NCBI RefSeq assembly: GCF_003003215.1
Contig: NZ_PVUF01000006.1
Location: forward strand, 124,001 to 188,000
Direction of reading: 5' to 3'
DNA from: Tritonibacter scottomollicae
GTDB lineage: Bacteria; Pseudomonadota; Alphaproteobacteria; Rhodobacterales; Rhodobacteraceae
DNA length: 64,000 nucleotides
The translations under genes were made by a program, and so were the position numbers. The notes beneath the pieces are model-generated. The model searched no databases. It had not been told where the DNA came from and saw only the letters and a list, made by a program, of their open reading frames with translations. Positions 26,896-36,562 of the stretch are shown here, in pieces (positions within the stretch are counted from its first letter, which is position 1; each line of letters starts with the position of its first letter).

Positions 26896-27420
26896 ATGAG
26901 CGCCCCCCGGCTGACCGCCCGCCGCTACCATGGCCACGCCCATGACCCGAGCCCGTGCGACAGCGTCGTGCTCGACTATGACGCCCGCTTTCTGCGCCGC
27001 AAGGTCCTGACCTGCGCAAGCGGAGCGCGGCTGCTGGTGGACCTTCCACAGACAACCTCGCTCGACCACGGTGGCGTATTGCTGCTGGAGGATGGCGGCG
27101 AGGTGCGTGTGGTCGCAGCCCCGGAACCGCTTCTGGAAGTGACCGATGGTCACCTGCCACGCATTGCCTGGCATATCGGCAATCGCCACACCCCCTGCCA
27201 GATCGAGGACAACCGCCTGCTGATCCAGCGCGACCACGTGATCCGCGCCATGCTGGATCATCTGGGCGCCACCTGCCGCGCGGTCGAGGAACCCTTCACC
27301 CCCGAGGGCGGCGCCTATGGTCACGGGCGCACCCATGCGCATGAGCACGGCCATACCCACCACGATGGCGGCCATTCCCATGCGCACGATCACACGCATG
27401 ACCACAGCCACGAGCACTGA
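26896..27420 (+). CDS. ureE: Urease nickel chaperone UreE
   Basis: This 174-residue metallochaperone delivers nickel to the UreDFG-urease complex. The N-terminal peptide-binding and C-terminal metal-binding domains are seen (SGARLLVDLPQTTSLDHGGVL, IAWHIGNRHTPCQIEDNRLLI). The last 30 residues are about half histidine (HTHAHEHGHTHHDGGHSHAH...), a long nickel-buffering tail. It ends one base before ureF. Confidence 0.95.
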   Translation: MSAPRLTARRYHGHAHDPSPCDSVVLDYDARFLRRKVLTCASGARLLVDLPQTTSLDHGGVLLLEDGGEVRVVAAPEPLLEVTDGHLPRIAWHIGNRHTPCQIEDNRLLIQRDHVIRAMLDHLGATCRAVEEPFTPEGGAYGHGRTHAHEHGHTHHDGGHSHAHDHTHDHSHEH

Positions 27421-27421
27421 G

Positions 27422-28066
27422 ATGAGCAGCACGGCGACGCTTCTGCTGATGCAATGGCTCTCTCCGGCCTATCCGGTGGGCGCCTTTGCCTATTCCCACG
27501 GGCTGGAAACCGCCGTGGCCGACGGGCACGTCCAAGATGGCGCGGGGCTGAGCGACTGGCTTGCCGATCTGCTTTGCCATGGCGGCGCGCAATCGGATGC
27601 GGTTCTTCTGGCCTGCGCCTGGCGGGCGCAAACGGGCGAAGAGCTGGCAGAGATCGACGAAGTCGCCCGCGCCTTCTGCCCCTCGGCGGAGCGCCTGCGC
27701 GAAACCGACCTGCAGGGGGATGCCTTCTGCCGGACCACCGCCGGGATCTGGGGCGACGCCCTCCCCGCGCTCACCTACCCGGTGGCGGTGGGCCGCGCGG
27801 CGCAATTGCACGACATTCCGCTGGAGCCCACGTTGCAGATGTATCTGCAGGCTTTTGTGTCCAATCTCATCGCGGCGGGCCAACGCCTGCTGGCGCTTGG
27901 CCAGCAGGAGGCGCAACATCGCCTCGCCGCGCTCACGCCTTTGCTGCAGGACACCGCTGCATCTGCCTTTGCCGCGACGCGCGACGACCTGTTCGGGGCA
28001 AGCTTTGCCGCCGATATCGCCTCCATGCGCCACGAAACCCAATATTCGAGGATCTTTCGCTCATGA
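27422..28066 (+). CDS. ureF: Urease accessory protein UreF
   Basis: This 214-residue protein starts [20 protein letters not shown] at ATG 27422, directly after the ureE stop. The family motifs are [17 protein letters not shown], a central helical region and a C-terminal [14 protein letters not shown], the last being the conserved tail. It bridges UreD and UreG in the nickel-insertion complex. An upstream start at 27317 would run into ureE in another frame and is rejected. Confidence 0.95.
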   Translation: MSSTATLLLMQWLSPAYPVGAFAYSHGLETAVADGHVQDGAGLSDWLADLLCHGGAQSDAVLLACAWRAQTGEELAEIDEVARAFCPSAERLRETDLQGDAFCRTTAGIWGDALPALTYPVAVGRAAQLHDIPLEPTLQMYLQAFVSNLIAAGQRLLALGQQEAQHRLAALTPLLQDTAASAFAATRDDLFGASFAADIASMRHETQYSRIFRS

Positions 28067-28704
28067 GCACTCCAAACGGCCCCCTGCGCGTGGGCATCGG
28101 CGGCCCGGTCGGCGCTGGCAAGACCACGCTCACCGCGCAACTCGCCCGCGCACTAAAGGATCACCACTCCATCGGCGTCATCACCAATGACATCTACACG
28201 CAGGAGGATGCGGAGGCGCTGATGCGCCAGCAGATCCTGCCGCAGGACCGGGTGATCGGGGTGGAGACCGGCGGCTGCCCCCACACCGCAATTCGCGAGG
28301 ATGCCTCGATCAATCTTGCCGCCGTGGCGGAAATGCAAAACCGCCACCCGGAGATCGAGATTGTGCTCATCGAGTCGGGCGGCGACAATCTGTCGGCCAC
28401 GTTCTCACCGGAACTGGCGGATCTGACGCTCTATGTGATCGACGTGGCGGCTGGCGAGGAAATCCCGCGCAAGGGTGGCCCCGCCATCACGCGCTCCGAC
28501 CTGCTGATCATCAACAAGACCGATCTTGCGCCCCACGTTGGCGCGTCCCTCGAGGTGATGGAACGCGATGCCACCCGCATGCGCCGGGGGCTGCCCTTTG
28601 TCTTTGCCGCCATGCGTCATGGCGAGGGGGTGCAGGAGGTGATCCGGCACCTGTGCGAGATCGGCGGTCTCGACTCACCCGCCGCTCTGACTGAGCGCAA
28701 TTGA
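28063..28704 (+). CDS. ureG: Urease accessory GTPase UreG
   Basis: This 213-residue SIMIBI-class GTPase supplies GTP hydrolysis and nickel for urease activation. The P-loop is [11 protein letters not shown], the metal-binding CPH motif lies in [15 protein letters not shown], switch II is [19 protein letters not shown] and the guanine motif is [11 protein letters not shown]. The start at ATG 28063 overlaps the ureF stop (ATGA). It closes the operon. Confidence 0.97.
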   Translation: MSTPNGPLRVGIGGPVGAGKTTLTAQLARALKDHHSIGVITNDIYTQEDAEALMRQQILPQDRVIGVETGGCPHTAIREDASINLAAVAEMQNRHPEIEIVLIESGGDNLSATFSPELADLTLYVIDVAAGEEIPRKGGPAITRSDLLIINKTDLAPHVGASLEVMERDATRMRRGLPFVFAAMRHGEGVQEVIRHLCEIGGLDSPAALTERN

Positions 28705-28752
28705 ACACAGGCGCTGCGCTGACGGCCCTCTCCCAATGGGCCCAAACACGAG

Positions 28753-28783
28753 TGTGCCCGAGGCCATCAGACCGTCGGGCACA
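28753..28783. terminator. Hairpin between ureG and small exported peptide gene
   Basis: TGTGCCCGA (28753-28761) and TCGGGCACA (28775-28783) form a perfect nine-base stem with extra GG/CC pairing inside. It sits between convergent genes and is best read as a bidirectional terminator. The T-run is poor on both sides. Confidence 0.5.
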
Positions 28784-28840
28784 TGAGATATCGTCTTTGT
28801 ATTCGGATGTCCGGCTGCCAAAACGCTGCGCCCCCGAGCG

Positions 28841-28972
28841 TCAGTCGCTGCGAACCATGGCATAATCAGCAGAGGTTCCGGACGTGCAGTGAATGCCCTC
28901 GGCATAGACCTTCGTCAGAGAGACGCCTGCAACAAGGGCGGCCAAAGAAATTGTTTTAATGTGTTGAATCAT
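28841..28972 (-). CDS. 43-residue exported peptide
   Basis: ATG 28972 follows GGAGGG seven bases upstream. The product has a signal peptide (MIQHIKTISLAALVAGVSLT), cleavage probably after VYA, and a mature part of only about 20 residues starting EGIHCTSGTSADYAMVRSD. The strong ribosome-binding site and clear signal peptide make it a plausible gene. I do not recognise a family. It is transcribed leftward, away from the pgi operon. Confidence 0.62.
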   Translation of the reverse strand: MIQHIKTISLAALVAGVSLTKVYAEGIHCTSGTSADYAMVRSD

Positions 28973-29331
28973 ATCCGTACCCTCCGGCAATCGGGACTGG
29001 GAATGTGCCCCATTGATCCGACGCTAGCAGCGGATCTACGCCGGAAATATGAACCGCTTCACACAAGGGCGTAAAAATCTCTGATCCACCTTGGTCCGTT
29101 TTCCGCTCCGTGCCATACAGGGGGCCGACGCACGCGTCAGGGCAGCGGTCGAACAAGGGCAGGACAACAGCAATCCCCTTCAACACCAAACCCTTTACGA
29201 CATTGATATGAAATTTGAGAATTAGAACTGGAATTGTTAGCGCTAACTTGGCATATAGGCCGCGAGACTGGATCTCTCGCGCCGTGCCGCGTCGCGCGGA
29301 CCCCCAACGAGACCCCTGAGGAGCTGATCCG
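28973..29331. promoter_or_regulatory. Leader and promoter region of pgi operon
   Basis: About 360 bases precede pgi with no convincing ORF. An AT-rich stretch near 29200-29240 is followed by the palindrome at 29236-29247. The left part should hold the promoter of the divergent small exported peptide. Confidence 0.6.
29236..29247. promoter_or_regulatory. LacI-type operator GTTAGCGCTAAC before pgi
   Basis: This is a perfect 12-base palindrome with the central CG step typical of LacI-family sites. It lies 85 bases before the pgi start, close to an AT-rich promoter-like region (TATAGG at 29255). A one-mismatch copy lies upstream of glk at 59656-59667. No LacI-family gene is in the window. Confidence 0.65.
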
Positions 29332-30942
29332 ATGAGCGATATCTGGCAGACACTCGCCGACCACCGCGCCGCCACCAAAGACACCCCGCTGGCCGCCCTG
29401 TTCGATCAGGACGCGCAGCGATTCACCGGCTTCTCGGCCGAGGCGGACGGGTTGTTGATGGATTATTCCAAGACCGCCCTGGACGGCACTGCCCGCGACC
29501 TGTTGCTAGAGCTGGCGCATCGCTGCGACCTGCAGGGCAAGATCGACGCGATGATGTCGGGCGCAAAGATCAACACCACCGAGGGCCGCGCGGTGCTGCA
29601 CACCGCCCTGCGCGCCCCCGCCGATGCGGTGATCGAGGTGGACGGTGAAAACGTGGTGCCCGGCATTCATGAGGTGCTGACCCGCATGGGCGGCTTTGCC
29701 ACCGCCCTGCGCGATGGCAGCTACAGCACCAAATCCGGCGCGGCCTTCACAGATGTGGTCAACATCGGCATCGGCGGCTCCGATCTGGGTCCGGTGATGG
29801 CGACGCTGGCGCTGGCACCCTACCATGACGGCCCGGCCTGCCATTTTGTCTCCAACGTGGATGGCGCCCATATCCATGATGTGCTGGCGGGCCTGAACCC
29901 AGAAACCACGCTGATCGTGATCGCCTCCAAGACCTTCACCACCATCGAGACGATGACCAACGCGCAGACCGCGATCACCTGGCTGCAGGCCAGCCTGGGC
30001 GAGGATGTCTCCGGCCATCTTGCCGCCGTCTCCACCGCGATGGACAAGACAGCCGCCATGGGCATCCCCGACGCCCGGGTGTTTGGCTTTGCCGATTGGG
30101 TCGGCGGGCGCTATTCGCTCTGGGGCCCGATCGGCCTGCCGATCATGATCGCTGTGGGGCCGGAGAACTTCCGCGCATTCCTTGATGGCGCGGCGGCGAT
30201 GGACGCCCATTTCCGCGCCGCACCGCTGGCGGAGAACCTGCCTGCCCTGCTCGGCCTTATCGGCATCTGGCACAACAACATCTGCGGCTATGGCTCGCGC
30301 GCGGTGCTGCCCTATGATCAGCGATTGGCGCGCCTGCCCGCCTATCTGCAACAGCTCGACATGGAATCAAACGGCAAATCCGTTGACCTCGACGGCGCCC
30401 CCTTACCCCGCGCCTCCGGCCCGGTGGTCTGGGGCGAGCCGGGCACCAATGGCCAGCATGCGTTCTATCAGCTGCTGCATCAGGGCACCCAGGTGGTGCC
30501 CACCGAGTTCCTCATCGCCGCCACCGGCCACGAGCCGGATCTGGCCCATCAGCACAACCTCCTGAAAGCCAATTGCCTCGCCCAATCCGAGGCCCTGATG
30601 CTGGGTCGCTCCTATGAGGAGGCCCACAGCATCGCCGAAGGCCGCGGCTTTACCGGTGCCGAGGCGGAGCGGATGGCAGGTCATCTGTCCTTCCCCGGCA
30701 ACCGCCCCTCGATCACCCTCGCCTACCCCAAACTCACGCCATTCGTGTTTGGCCAGATCGTCGCGCTATATGAACACCGTGTGTTCACCGAAGGCGCCAT
30801 CTGGGGCATCAACTCCTTTGACCAATGGGGCGTCGAACTGGGCAAGGAGCTGGCCACCCGTCTGCTGCCCATGGTCGAGGGCGAAGATGCCTCGGCCAAG
30901 GACGCCTCCACCCGCGGCCTACTGGCCAAGCTCGCGACCTGA
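29332..30942 (+). CDS. pgi: Glucose-6-phosphate isomerase
   Basis: This 536-residue enzyme interconverts glucose 6-phosphate and fructose 6-phosphate. Family features are [31 protein letters not shown], the catalytic Glu region ESNGKSVDL and the signature [18 protein letters not shown]. The length is close to the usual 540-550. It is the first gene of a pgi-zwf-edd-eda operon behind a LacI-type operator, linking fructose 6-phosphate to the Entner-Doudoroff route. The ATG at 29332 is preceded by GAGGAGC. Confidence 0.96.
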   Translation: MSDIWQTLADHRAATKDTPLAALFDQDAQRFTGFSAEADGLLMDYSKTALDGTARDLLLELAHRCDLQGKIDAMMSGAKINTTEGRAVLHTALRAPADAVIEVDGENVVPGIHEVLTRMGGFATALRDGSYSTKSGAAFTDVVNIGIGGSDLGPVMATLALAPYHDGPACHFVSNVDGAHIHDVLAGLNPETTLIVIASKTFTTIETMTNAQTAITWLQASLGEDVSGHLAAVSTAMDKTAAMGIPDARVFGFADWVGGRYSLWGPIGLPIMIAVGPENFRAFLDGAAAMDAHFRAAPLAENLPALLGLIGIWHNNICGYGSRAVLPYDQRLARLPAYLQQLDMESNGKSVDLDGAPLPRASGPVVWGEPGTNGQHAFYQLLHQGTQVVPTEFLIAATGHEPDLAHQHNLLKANCLAQSEALMLGRSYEEAHSIAEGRGFTGAEAERMAGHLSFPGNRPSITLAYPKLTPFVFGQIVALYEHRVFTEGAIWGINSFDQWGVELGKELATRLLPMVEGEDASAKDASTRGLLAKLAT

Positions 30943-30972
30943 GCCCACCCGCCAACCAAGAGGACGACATTC

Positions 30973-32424
30973 ATGGTATCCCGCGTCATCCCCGTAGACA
31001 GTTTCGACTTTGTCCTGTTCGGCGCCACCGGCGACCTGGCACGGCGCAAGATCCTGCCCAGCCTGTTCCACCGCTTCCAGATTGGCCAGTTCGACGAGGC
31101 CAGCCGCATCATCGGCGCGTCACGCTCCAAGATGGATCAGGGCGAATTCCAGACGCTCGTGGGCGACGCGCTGAAGGAATTCGGCGACATCCCCGCCGAT
31201 GCGGAGCCGGATGTGGAACGGTTCCTGGCGCTGCTGGACTATGCCTCGGTGGATGCCAAGGGCGATGGCGGCTGGTCCGACCTCGGCGCAAAGCTGCGCG
31301 ACGGCGTGGTGCGGGCCTTCTACCTTTCAGTGGCGCCCTCGCTGTTTGGTGACATCGCCGGACGGCTGAAGGCCACAGGTGTTGCCGATGACGACAGCCG
31401 CATCGTGGTGGAAAAACCCTTTGGACATGACCTCGCCTCGGCGCAGGCGCTGAATGCCGCCCTGCGCGAGCATTTCGAGGAAAGCCAGATCTACCGGATC
31501 GATCATTACCTGGGCAAAGAAACGGTGCAGAACCTGATGGCGCTGCGCTTTGCCAACTCGCTGTTTGAACCGCAGTGGAACTCGCATCACATCGACCACG
31601 TGCAGATCACCGTCTCCGAAAGCATCTCGGTGGCGGGGCGTGGTGAATACTACGACAAATCCGGTGCCATGCGGGACATGGTGCAGAACCACCTGATGCA
31701 GCTTCTGTGCCTGACCGCGATGGAGCCGCCCTCGACCTTTGAACCCAACGCCGTGCGCAACGAGAAGCTCAAGGTCATCGAGAGCCTTGAGGCCACGCCG
31801 ATGGACAATATCGTGCGCGGCCAGTACCGCGCCAAGGCGGGCGATGACAGCTATCGCGATCATGCGGGTGATGCCGCCAGCCGCACCGAGAGCTTTGTCG
31901 CGATGAAGGTCGAGGTGGCCAACTGGCGGTGGGCGGGCACGCCCTTCTACCTGCGCACCGGCAAATGCCTGCGCGAGCGGGTGTCGGAGATCGCGGTCTA
32001 TTTCCGCAAGCCGCCGCACAACATCTTTGGCGAGGACAACGCCATTGATGGCAATATGCTGGTCATTCGCCTGCAGCCGGACGAGGGCATCACGCTCAAG
32101 ACCACCATCAAGGATCCCGGCCCCGGTGGCATGCGCCTGACCTCGGCGGATCTGGACATGACCTTTGCCGACAGCCTGCCCGAGGCGGGGCGCCCACAGG
32201 ACGCTTATGAGCGGCTGATCATGGATGTGATCCGGGGCAACCAGACCCTGTTCATGCGCGGCGACGAGGTCGAGGCCGCCTGGGCCTGGGCCGATCCCAT
32301 CGTCGGGGCCTGGGACAATTCCACCCGCGCGCCGCAACCCTACGATCAGGGCGGCTCCGGCCCCGAAGACGCGCTCCTGCTCCTGCATCGCGATGGCCGC
32401 CGCTGGCGTCCCATCGGCGCATGA
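30973..32424 (+). CDS. zwf: Glucose-6-phosphate 1-dehydrogenase
   Basis: This 483-residue NAD(P)-dependent enzyme oxidises glucose 6-phosphate to 6-phosphogluconolactone. The Rossmann motif is FGATGDLARRKILPSLF. Substrate and active-site residues are in RIDHYLGKETVQNLMALRFA, followed by EKPFGHD (earlier) and RTGKCL. It lies 30 bases after pgi. No lactonase gene (pgl) follows, although it often does in this family of operons. Confidence 0.97.
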   Translation: MVSRVIPVDSFDFVLFGATGDLARRKILPSLFHRFQIGQFDEASRIIGASRSKMDQGEFQTLVGDALKEFGDIPADAEPDVERFLALLDYASVDAKGDGGWSDLGAKLRDGVVRAFYLSVAPSLFGDIAGRLKATGVADDDSRIVVEKPFGHDLASAQALNAALREHFEESQIYRIDHYLGKETVQNLMALRFANSLFEPQWNSHHIDHVQITVSESISVAGRGEYYDKSGAMRDMVQNHLMQLLCLTAMEPPSTFEPNAVRNEKLKVIESLEATPMDNIVRGQYRAKAGDDSYRDHAGDAASRTESFVAMKVEVANWRWAGTPFYLRTGKCLRERVSEIAVYFRKPPHNIFGEDNAIDGNMLVIRLQPDEGITLKTTIKDPGPGGMRLTSADLDMTFADSLPEAGRPQDAYERLIMDVIRGNQTLFMRGDEVEAAWAWADPIVGAWDNSTRAPQPYDQGGSGPEDALLLLHRDGRRWRPIGA

Positions 32425-32471
32425 CCTCAGCTTTGACCCATCCCGTTTCGACACCATAAGGAGGCACGCCA

Positions 32472-34283
32472 ATGTCGCTCCACGCTACACTCGCCGCCGT
32501 CACCGACCGGATTATTGAACGCAGCCGCCCCACCCGCGAGGCCTATCTGGCCCGGATGCGCGCCGCCGCCTCCAAAGGCCCCGCGCGCGCGCACCTCAGC
32601 TGCTCTGGTCAGGCCCACGCCTATGCCGCCACGGGCGAGGATCAGGACACGCTGGCCACCGGCAGCGGCGGTCACCTAGGTATCGTCACGGCCTATAACG
32701 ACATGCTCTCGGCCCATCAGCCGTTTGAAACCTACCCGATGCTGATCCGCGAAGCCGTGCGCGAGGCGGGCGGCACCGCGCAGGTGGCGGGCGGCGTTCC
32801 GGCCATGTGCGACGGGATCACCCAGGGCGAGGCGGGTATGGAGCTGTCGCTCTTCTCCCGCGACAGCATCGCCATGTCGGTGGGCATCGCCCTCAGCCAC
32901 AATGTCTTTGACGCCGCCGTCTTCCTCGGGGTCTGCGACAAGATCGTGCCGGGTCTGGTGATCGGCGCGCAGGCCTTTGGCCATCTGCCCGCAGTGTTCC
33001 TGCCCGCCGGGCCGATGACCTCCGGCCTCTCAAACGATGAAAAGGCCCAGATCCGCCAGAAATTCGCCAAGGGCGAGATTGGCCGGGATGAGCTGCTGAA
33101 AGCCGAAATGGCTGCTTACCACGGCCCCGGCACCTGTACGTTTTATGGCACCGCCAACACCAACCAGATGCTGATGGAGTTCATGGGGCTGCACCTGCCC
33201 GGCTCCTCCTTCATCAATCCCGGCACCGAGCTGCGCGATGCGCTGACCCGCGAAGGCGCCAAACGCGCGCTGTCGCTCTCGGCGCTTGGCAACGCCTATA
33301 CGCCGACCTGCGACATCCTGGATGAGAAGGCTTTCGTGAACGGCATGGTCGGGCTGATGGCCACCGGCGGTTCCACTAACCTGCTGATCCACCTGATCGC
33401 CATGGCGCGCGCGGGCGGGATTATCCTCGATTGGCAGGATTTCTCCGAAATCTCCGACGTGGTGCCGCTGATTGCGCGGGTCTATCCCAACGGGCTGGCG
33501 GATGTGAACCACTTCCACGCCGCAGGTGGTCTGGGCTACATGATCGGTCAGCTGCTGGACGCGGGCTATCTGCACCCCGATACCAAAACTGTCGCGGGCG
33601 AAGGTCTCGGCGCCTATCTGATGGAGCCCTTCCTCGACGCGGGCGCACTGACATGGCGCAAGGGCAGCACCGAGACGCTGAATGACAAGATCGTCCGCCC
33701 GGCCTCCGATCCGTTCCAGCCCACCGGCGGGCTGTCGCGTCTCAGCGGCAACCTCGGCACCGGGGTGATGAAGATCTCCGCCGTCGCCGAGGAACACCGC
33801 GTGGTCGAAGCCCCGGTGCGGGTCTTTCACGATCAGGACGAGGCCAAGGCCGCCTTCAAGGCGGGCGAACTCAACGACGGCGATGTGGTCATCGTGGTCC
33901 GCTTCCAAGGCCCCAAGGCCAATGGCATGCCCGAGCTGCATTCCATGACGCCCTTCCTGTCGATCATGCAGGGCCGCGGCCAGAAGGTGGCGCTGGTCAC
34001 CGACGGGCGCATGTCCGGCGCCTCCGGCAAGGTGCCCTCGGCGATCCATGTGGTACCCGAGGCGCTCGACGGCGGCCCCATCGCCAAACTGCAGGATGGC
34101 GATGTGGTGCGGGTGGATGCCCTCACCGGCGATCTGCAGGTGCTGAGCGAAGGGGTGCTGGACCGCCCCGCCGTCACCGCCGACCTGTCATCCTATCAGC
34201 ACGGAACGGGCCGCGAACTCTTCGCCCTGTTCCGCAATTCCGTCACCTCCGCCGACACCGGCGCAACCGTATTTGGAGTCTGA
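32472..34283 (+). CDS. edd: 6-phosphogluconate dehydratase
   Basis: This 603-residue IlvD/Edd-family [4Fe-4S] dehydratase makes 2-keto-3-deoxy-6-phosphogluconate. Cluster cysteines lie in [27 protein letters not shown] and [15 protein letters not shown]. The signature [19 protein letters not shown] and the C-terminal [18 protein letters not shown] match Edd. It sits 47 bases after zwf and four bases before eda. Confidence 0.97.
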   Translation: MSLHATLAAVTDRIIERSRPTREAYLARMRAAASKGPARAHLSCSGQAHAYAATGEDQDTLATGSGGHLGIVTAYNDMLSAHQPFETYPMLIREAVREAGGTAQVAGGVPAMCDGITQGEAGMELSLFSRDSIAMSVGIALSHNVFDAAVFLGVCDKIVPGLVIGAQAFGHLPAVFLPAGPMTSGLSNDEKAQIRQKFAKGEIGRDELLKAEMAAYHGPGTCTFYGTANTNQMLMEFMGLHLPGSSFINPGTELRDALTREGAKRALSLSALGNAYTPTCDILDEKAFVNGMVGLMATGGSTNLLIHLIAMARAGGIILDWQDFSEISDVVPLIARVYPNGLADVNHFHAAGGLGYMIGQLLDAGYLHPDTKTVAGEGLGAYLMEPFLDAGALTWRKGSTETLNDKIVRPASDPFQPTGGLSRLSGNLGTGVMKISAVAEEHRVVEAPVRVFHDQDEAKAAFKAGELNDGDVVIVVRFQGPKANGMPELHSMTPFLSIMQGRGQKVALVTDGRMSGASGKVPSAIHVVPEALDGGPIAKLQDGDVVRVDALTGDLQVLSEGVLDRPAVTADLSSYQHGTGRELFALFRNSVTSADTGATVFGV

Positions 34284-34286
34284 CCC

Positions 34287-34937
34287 ATGGCCCTTACCCC
34301 GCAAGACGCCAGCAAACTGGCGCGCGAGATCTGTGCGCTGGCCCCCATCGTCCCCGTCCTGGTGGTGCATGACGTCGCCCACGCCCGCCCCCTCGCCGAG
34401 GCGCTGGTCGCCGGTGGCCTGCCCGCTCTGGAGGTGACCCTGCGCACCCCCGCAGCACTCGACGTGATCCGCGAGATGGCGCAGGTTGAGGGCGGTGTGG
34501 TCGGCGCCGGTACGCTGGTGACCCCTGCCGACGTGAGCGCCGCCGTGGCGGCGGGTGCCAAGTTCGGCGTCTCGCCCGGCTCCACTCCGCTGTTGCTGGA
34601 TGCCGCACTGGCCGCCGATCTGCCGATGCTGCCGGGCGCTGCCACCGCATCTGAGGCCATGGCGCTGCTGGAGCGGGGCTATGACATGCTGAAGTTCTTC
34701 CCCGCCGAGGCCTCCGGTGGTGCCCCGGCGCTGAAGGCGATCGGCGCGCCGCTGCCGCAGATCTCTTTCTGCCCCACCGGCGGTGTCAGCCCGCAAAACG
34801 CCGACAGCTACCTGAGCCTGTCGAATGTGGTCTGCGCTGGCGGCAGCTGGGTTGCACCCGCCAAGCTGGTCGAGGCCGGCGACTGGAAGGCGATCGAGGA
34901 GCTGGCCCGTGAAGCCAGCCAGCTGCCGCGCGGCTGA
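34287..34937 (+). CDS. eda: KDPG aldolase (2-dehydro-3-deoxyphosphogluconate aldolase)
   Basis: This 216-residue class I aldolase cleaves KDPG to pyruvate and glyceraldehyde 3-phosphate. The catalytic Glu is in LPALEVTLRTP, the Schiff-base Lys in MLKFFPAEASGG, and the phosphate loop is CPTGGVSPQN. It is the last gene of the operon and is followed by a strong terminator. Together with edd it completes the Entner-Doudoroff pathway. Confidence 0.97.
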   Translation: MALTPQDASKLAREICALAPIVPVLVVHDVAHARPLAEALVAGGLPALEVTLRTPAALDVIREMAQVEGGVVGAGTLVTPADVSAAVAAGAKFGVSPGSTPLLLDAALAADLPMLPGAATASEAMALLERGYDMLKFFPAEASGGAPALKAIGAPLPQISFCPTGGVSPQNADSYLSLSNVVCAGGSWVAPAKLVEAGDWKAIEELAREASQLPRG

Positions 34938-34994
34938 TAGCCGACTGACGCGAGGCTGACGGCGGGCCAAGGATCGCCGCCTGCATACAGCTCT

Positions 34995-35030
34995 GAAACG
35001 CCCGCTCTCTGAACCGAGAGCGGGCGTTTC
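34995..35030 (+). terminator. Strong rho-independent-type terminator after eda
   Basis: GAAACGCCCGCTCTC (34995-35009) pairs perfectly with GAGAGCGGGCGTTTC (35016-35030) over a six-base loop. A modest T-rich tail follows. It ends the pgi-zwf-edd-eda transcript. Confidence 0.85.
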
Positions 35031-35279
35031 GTCATTTGTCGCGCAGGTGCCGCATCACTCACTGCCAAACTATCCCGCGCCGATACGGCAACAACGACGC
35101 GGACTGACAGGCTTGGCCCGCGTTTCCATTTGCATCCCGGAGATTGCCGCCGGGCGGCTGACCAACGACGCAAACTGCCATCCGCACCGGCGTCAAGGAA
35201 AGCGGCTTGGCGGACAACCCTGTCATTGCCAGCCCGAGTGGAATCAGCTTCTATCCCGCTCAGTTTTGTGGAGATCCAA
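35031..35279. other. Gap before degenerate hydrolase gene
   Basis: About 250 bases with no convincing ORF, hairpin or repeat. A longer frame open from 35047 has arginine/histidine-rich, non-coding-like content. It should contain the promoter of the hydrolase gene. Confidence 0.5.
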
Positions 35280-36254
35280 ATGAAATTCATTCAGTCCTTT
35301 GCCATCGCACTTGTAGCGATCACGACACCTTTGCTTGCGGATGCCGCCCCCGGTTACACGCGCCTCAAAGACACAACTCTAAACGACCGCCCACTTACAC
35401 TGTCAGTATGGTATCCCTCTGACGAGACGGCTTCGGCGAAGATCGGCGGCAATGCAGTTTTCGTCGGAACAGCCGCCTCAGTTGATGCTTCAACTCCCAC
35501 CTCTCGACATCCGTTGATCATCGTATCTCATGGTGGTTTGCGCTCGGCTGTGGATACAGGCGCATGGCTCAGTGCGGCATTGGCACAGACCGGGTCTATC
35601 GTGGTCGAAGTAAACTCGCCGCGCCCCCAAAACGGACCCGCCGCGACCGGGGAAATCTGGCAGCGCCCCCAAGACATAACCCGTGCCTTGGACCATATGC
35701 TGAACAGCCCTGCCTGGGGCGATCACATTGATCAGACCGACATTTCTGCTGTTGGATTTGCATTGGGCGGCACGGCGGCGCTTCTGGTGGCAGGTCAGGC
35801 ATTTAATGCCGATCACTATAGGCAATCCTGCGCGCGGAGAGACGCCGGAAATCCGGATTGCGACTGGTACGCGGGTCAGGGTGTTGATCTGTCCAAAACA
35901 GATGTGACCCCATTGGAACAACCCTTGAGCGACGCCCGCATCACCTCCGCTGTGGCGCTGGCCCCCGAATACTTGACCGCATTTGATCCAGATGCCTCTT
36001 CGGCAAACCCTGCGGTCCTTCTGATGTCATTTGGCAGCGAGGGGCTGTCGTCAAGAGCAGCAGGACAAAACGCCTCTGTTGTGTCTCTCGATGCCACAGC
36101 CCCGGACGCGTTTTCCGTTTGCACCAAAGCTGGGGCAGGCATTCTACGCGAGGATGGCGGTGACGACACATTATGCGCCGGACCGCAGGCAAACCGTTTG
36201 GCGAACCACAAAGCCATTGCCGCAAAGATCAGCGCCTTCCTTGGTGCGAAGTAG
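35280..36254 (+). CDS. Exported alpha/beta hydrolase-like protein lacking the nucleophile serine
   Basis: The 324-residue protein starts MKFIQSFAIALVAITTPLLA, a signal peptide. The fold resembles the PAF-acetylhydrolase/dienelactone hydrolase group (LTLSVWYPSDE, HPLIIVSHGGLRS, TDISAVGFALGGTAALLVAG). The nucleophile elbow, normally GxSxGG, reads GFALGG, with codon GCA for Ala where Ser is expected. A catalytic Asp or His cannot be placed with confidence. Paired cysteines (SCARRDAGNPDC and CTKAG ... LCAGP) are typical of the exported group. It is either inactive, a binding protein, or uses another residue. The frame from 35130 upstream looks non-coding. Confidence 0.78.
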   Translation: MKFIQSFAIALVAITTPLLADAAPGYTRLKDTTLNDRPLTLSVWYPSDETASAKIGGNAVFVGTAASVDASTPTSRHPLIIVSHGGLRSAVDTGAWLSAALAQTGSIVVEVNSPRPQNGPAATGEIWQRPQDITRALDHMLNSPAWGDHIDQTDISAVGFALGGTAALLVAGQAFNADHYRQSCARRDAGNPDCDWYAGQGVDLSKTDVTPLEQPLSDARITSAVALAPEYLTAFDPDASSANPAVLLMSFGSEGLSSRAAGQNASVVSLDATAPDAFSVCTKAGAGILREDGGDDTLCAGPQANRLANHKAIAAKISAFLGAK

Positions 36255-36426
36255 AAGCTGTGGGCCCGCCGGGATCCGACCCGCCGCGGGCTGCACGCTC
36301 TGCGCATGACCGCTTCGGACACAAGGGTTCGATGCGGTCACATCATGCCAGGCCATCCCCTGATGCCCTGGCAAACACGTCTCAGCCTTGACGGCACGCA
36401 CGTGTGAACAGGCGCGAGCCTTGAAT

Positions 36427-36458
36427 AAATCGTGCCAAGCCACCTGCAAATCGTGCCA
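36427..36458. promoter_or_regulatory. Direct repeats AAATCGTGCCA upstream of AraC gene
   Basis: Two identical 11-base copies at 36427-36437 and 36448-36458 start exactly 21 bases apart, two helical turns. They lie 105 bases before the AraC-type gene. AraC proteins bind such phased direct repeats. TGGCACC copies at 37779 and 37803, before the hydroxylase operon, resemble the reverse complement. Confidence 0.65.
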
Positions 36459-36562
36459 CTGCCGCGAATCCGCCGCCTCGCCCCTTGCACTGCGACGAAA
36501 TGTGCCGATCTACTGGTATCCTTTCCCTGCCCCCACAGGCCAACCCGGAACATGAGGTCCCC

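Noticed and set aside
27454-28704. 416-residue frame spanning ureF and ureG
   Set aside because: The first two thirds are the wrong frame over ureF. Only the ureG part from ATG 28063 is real.
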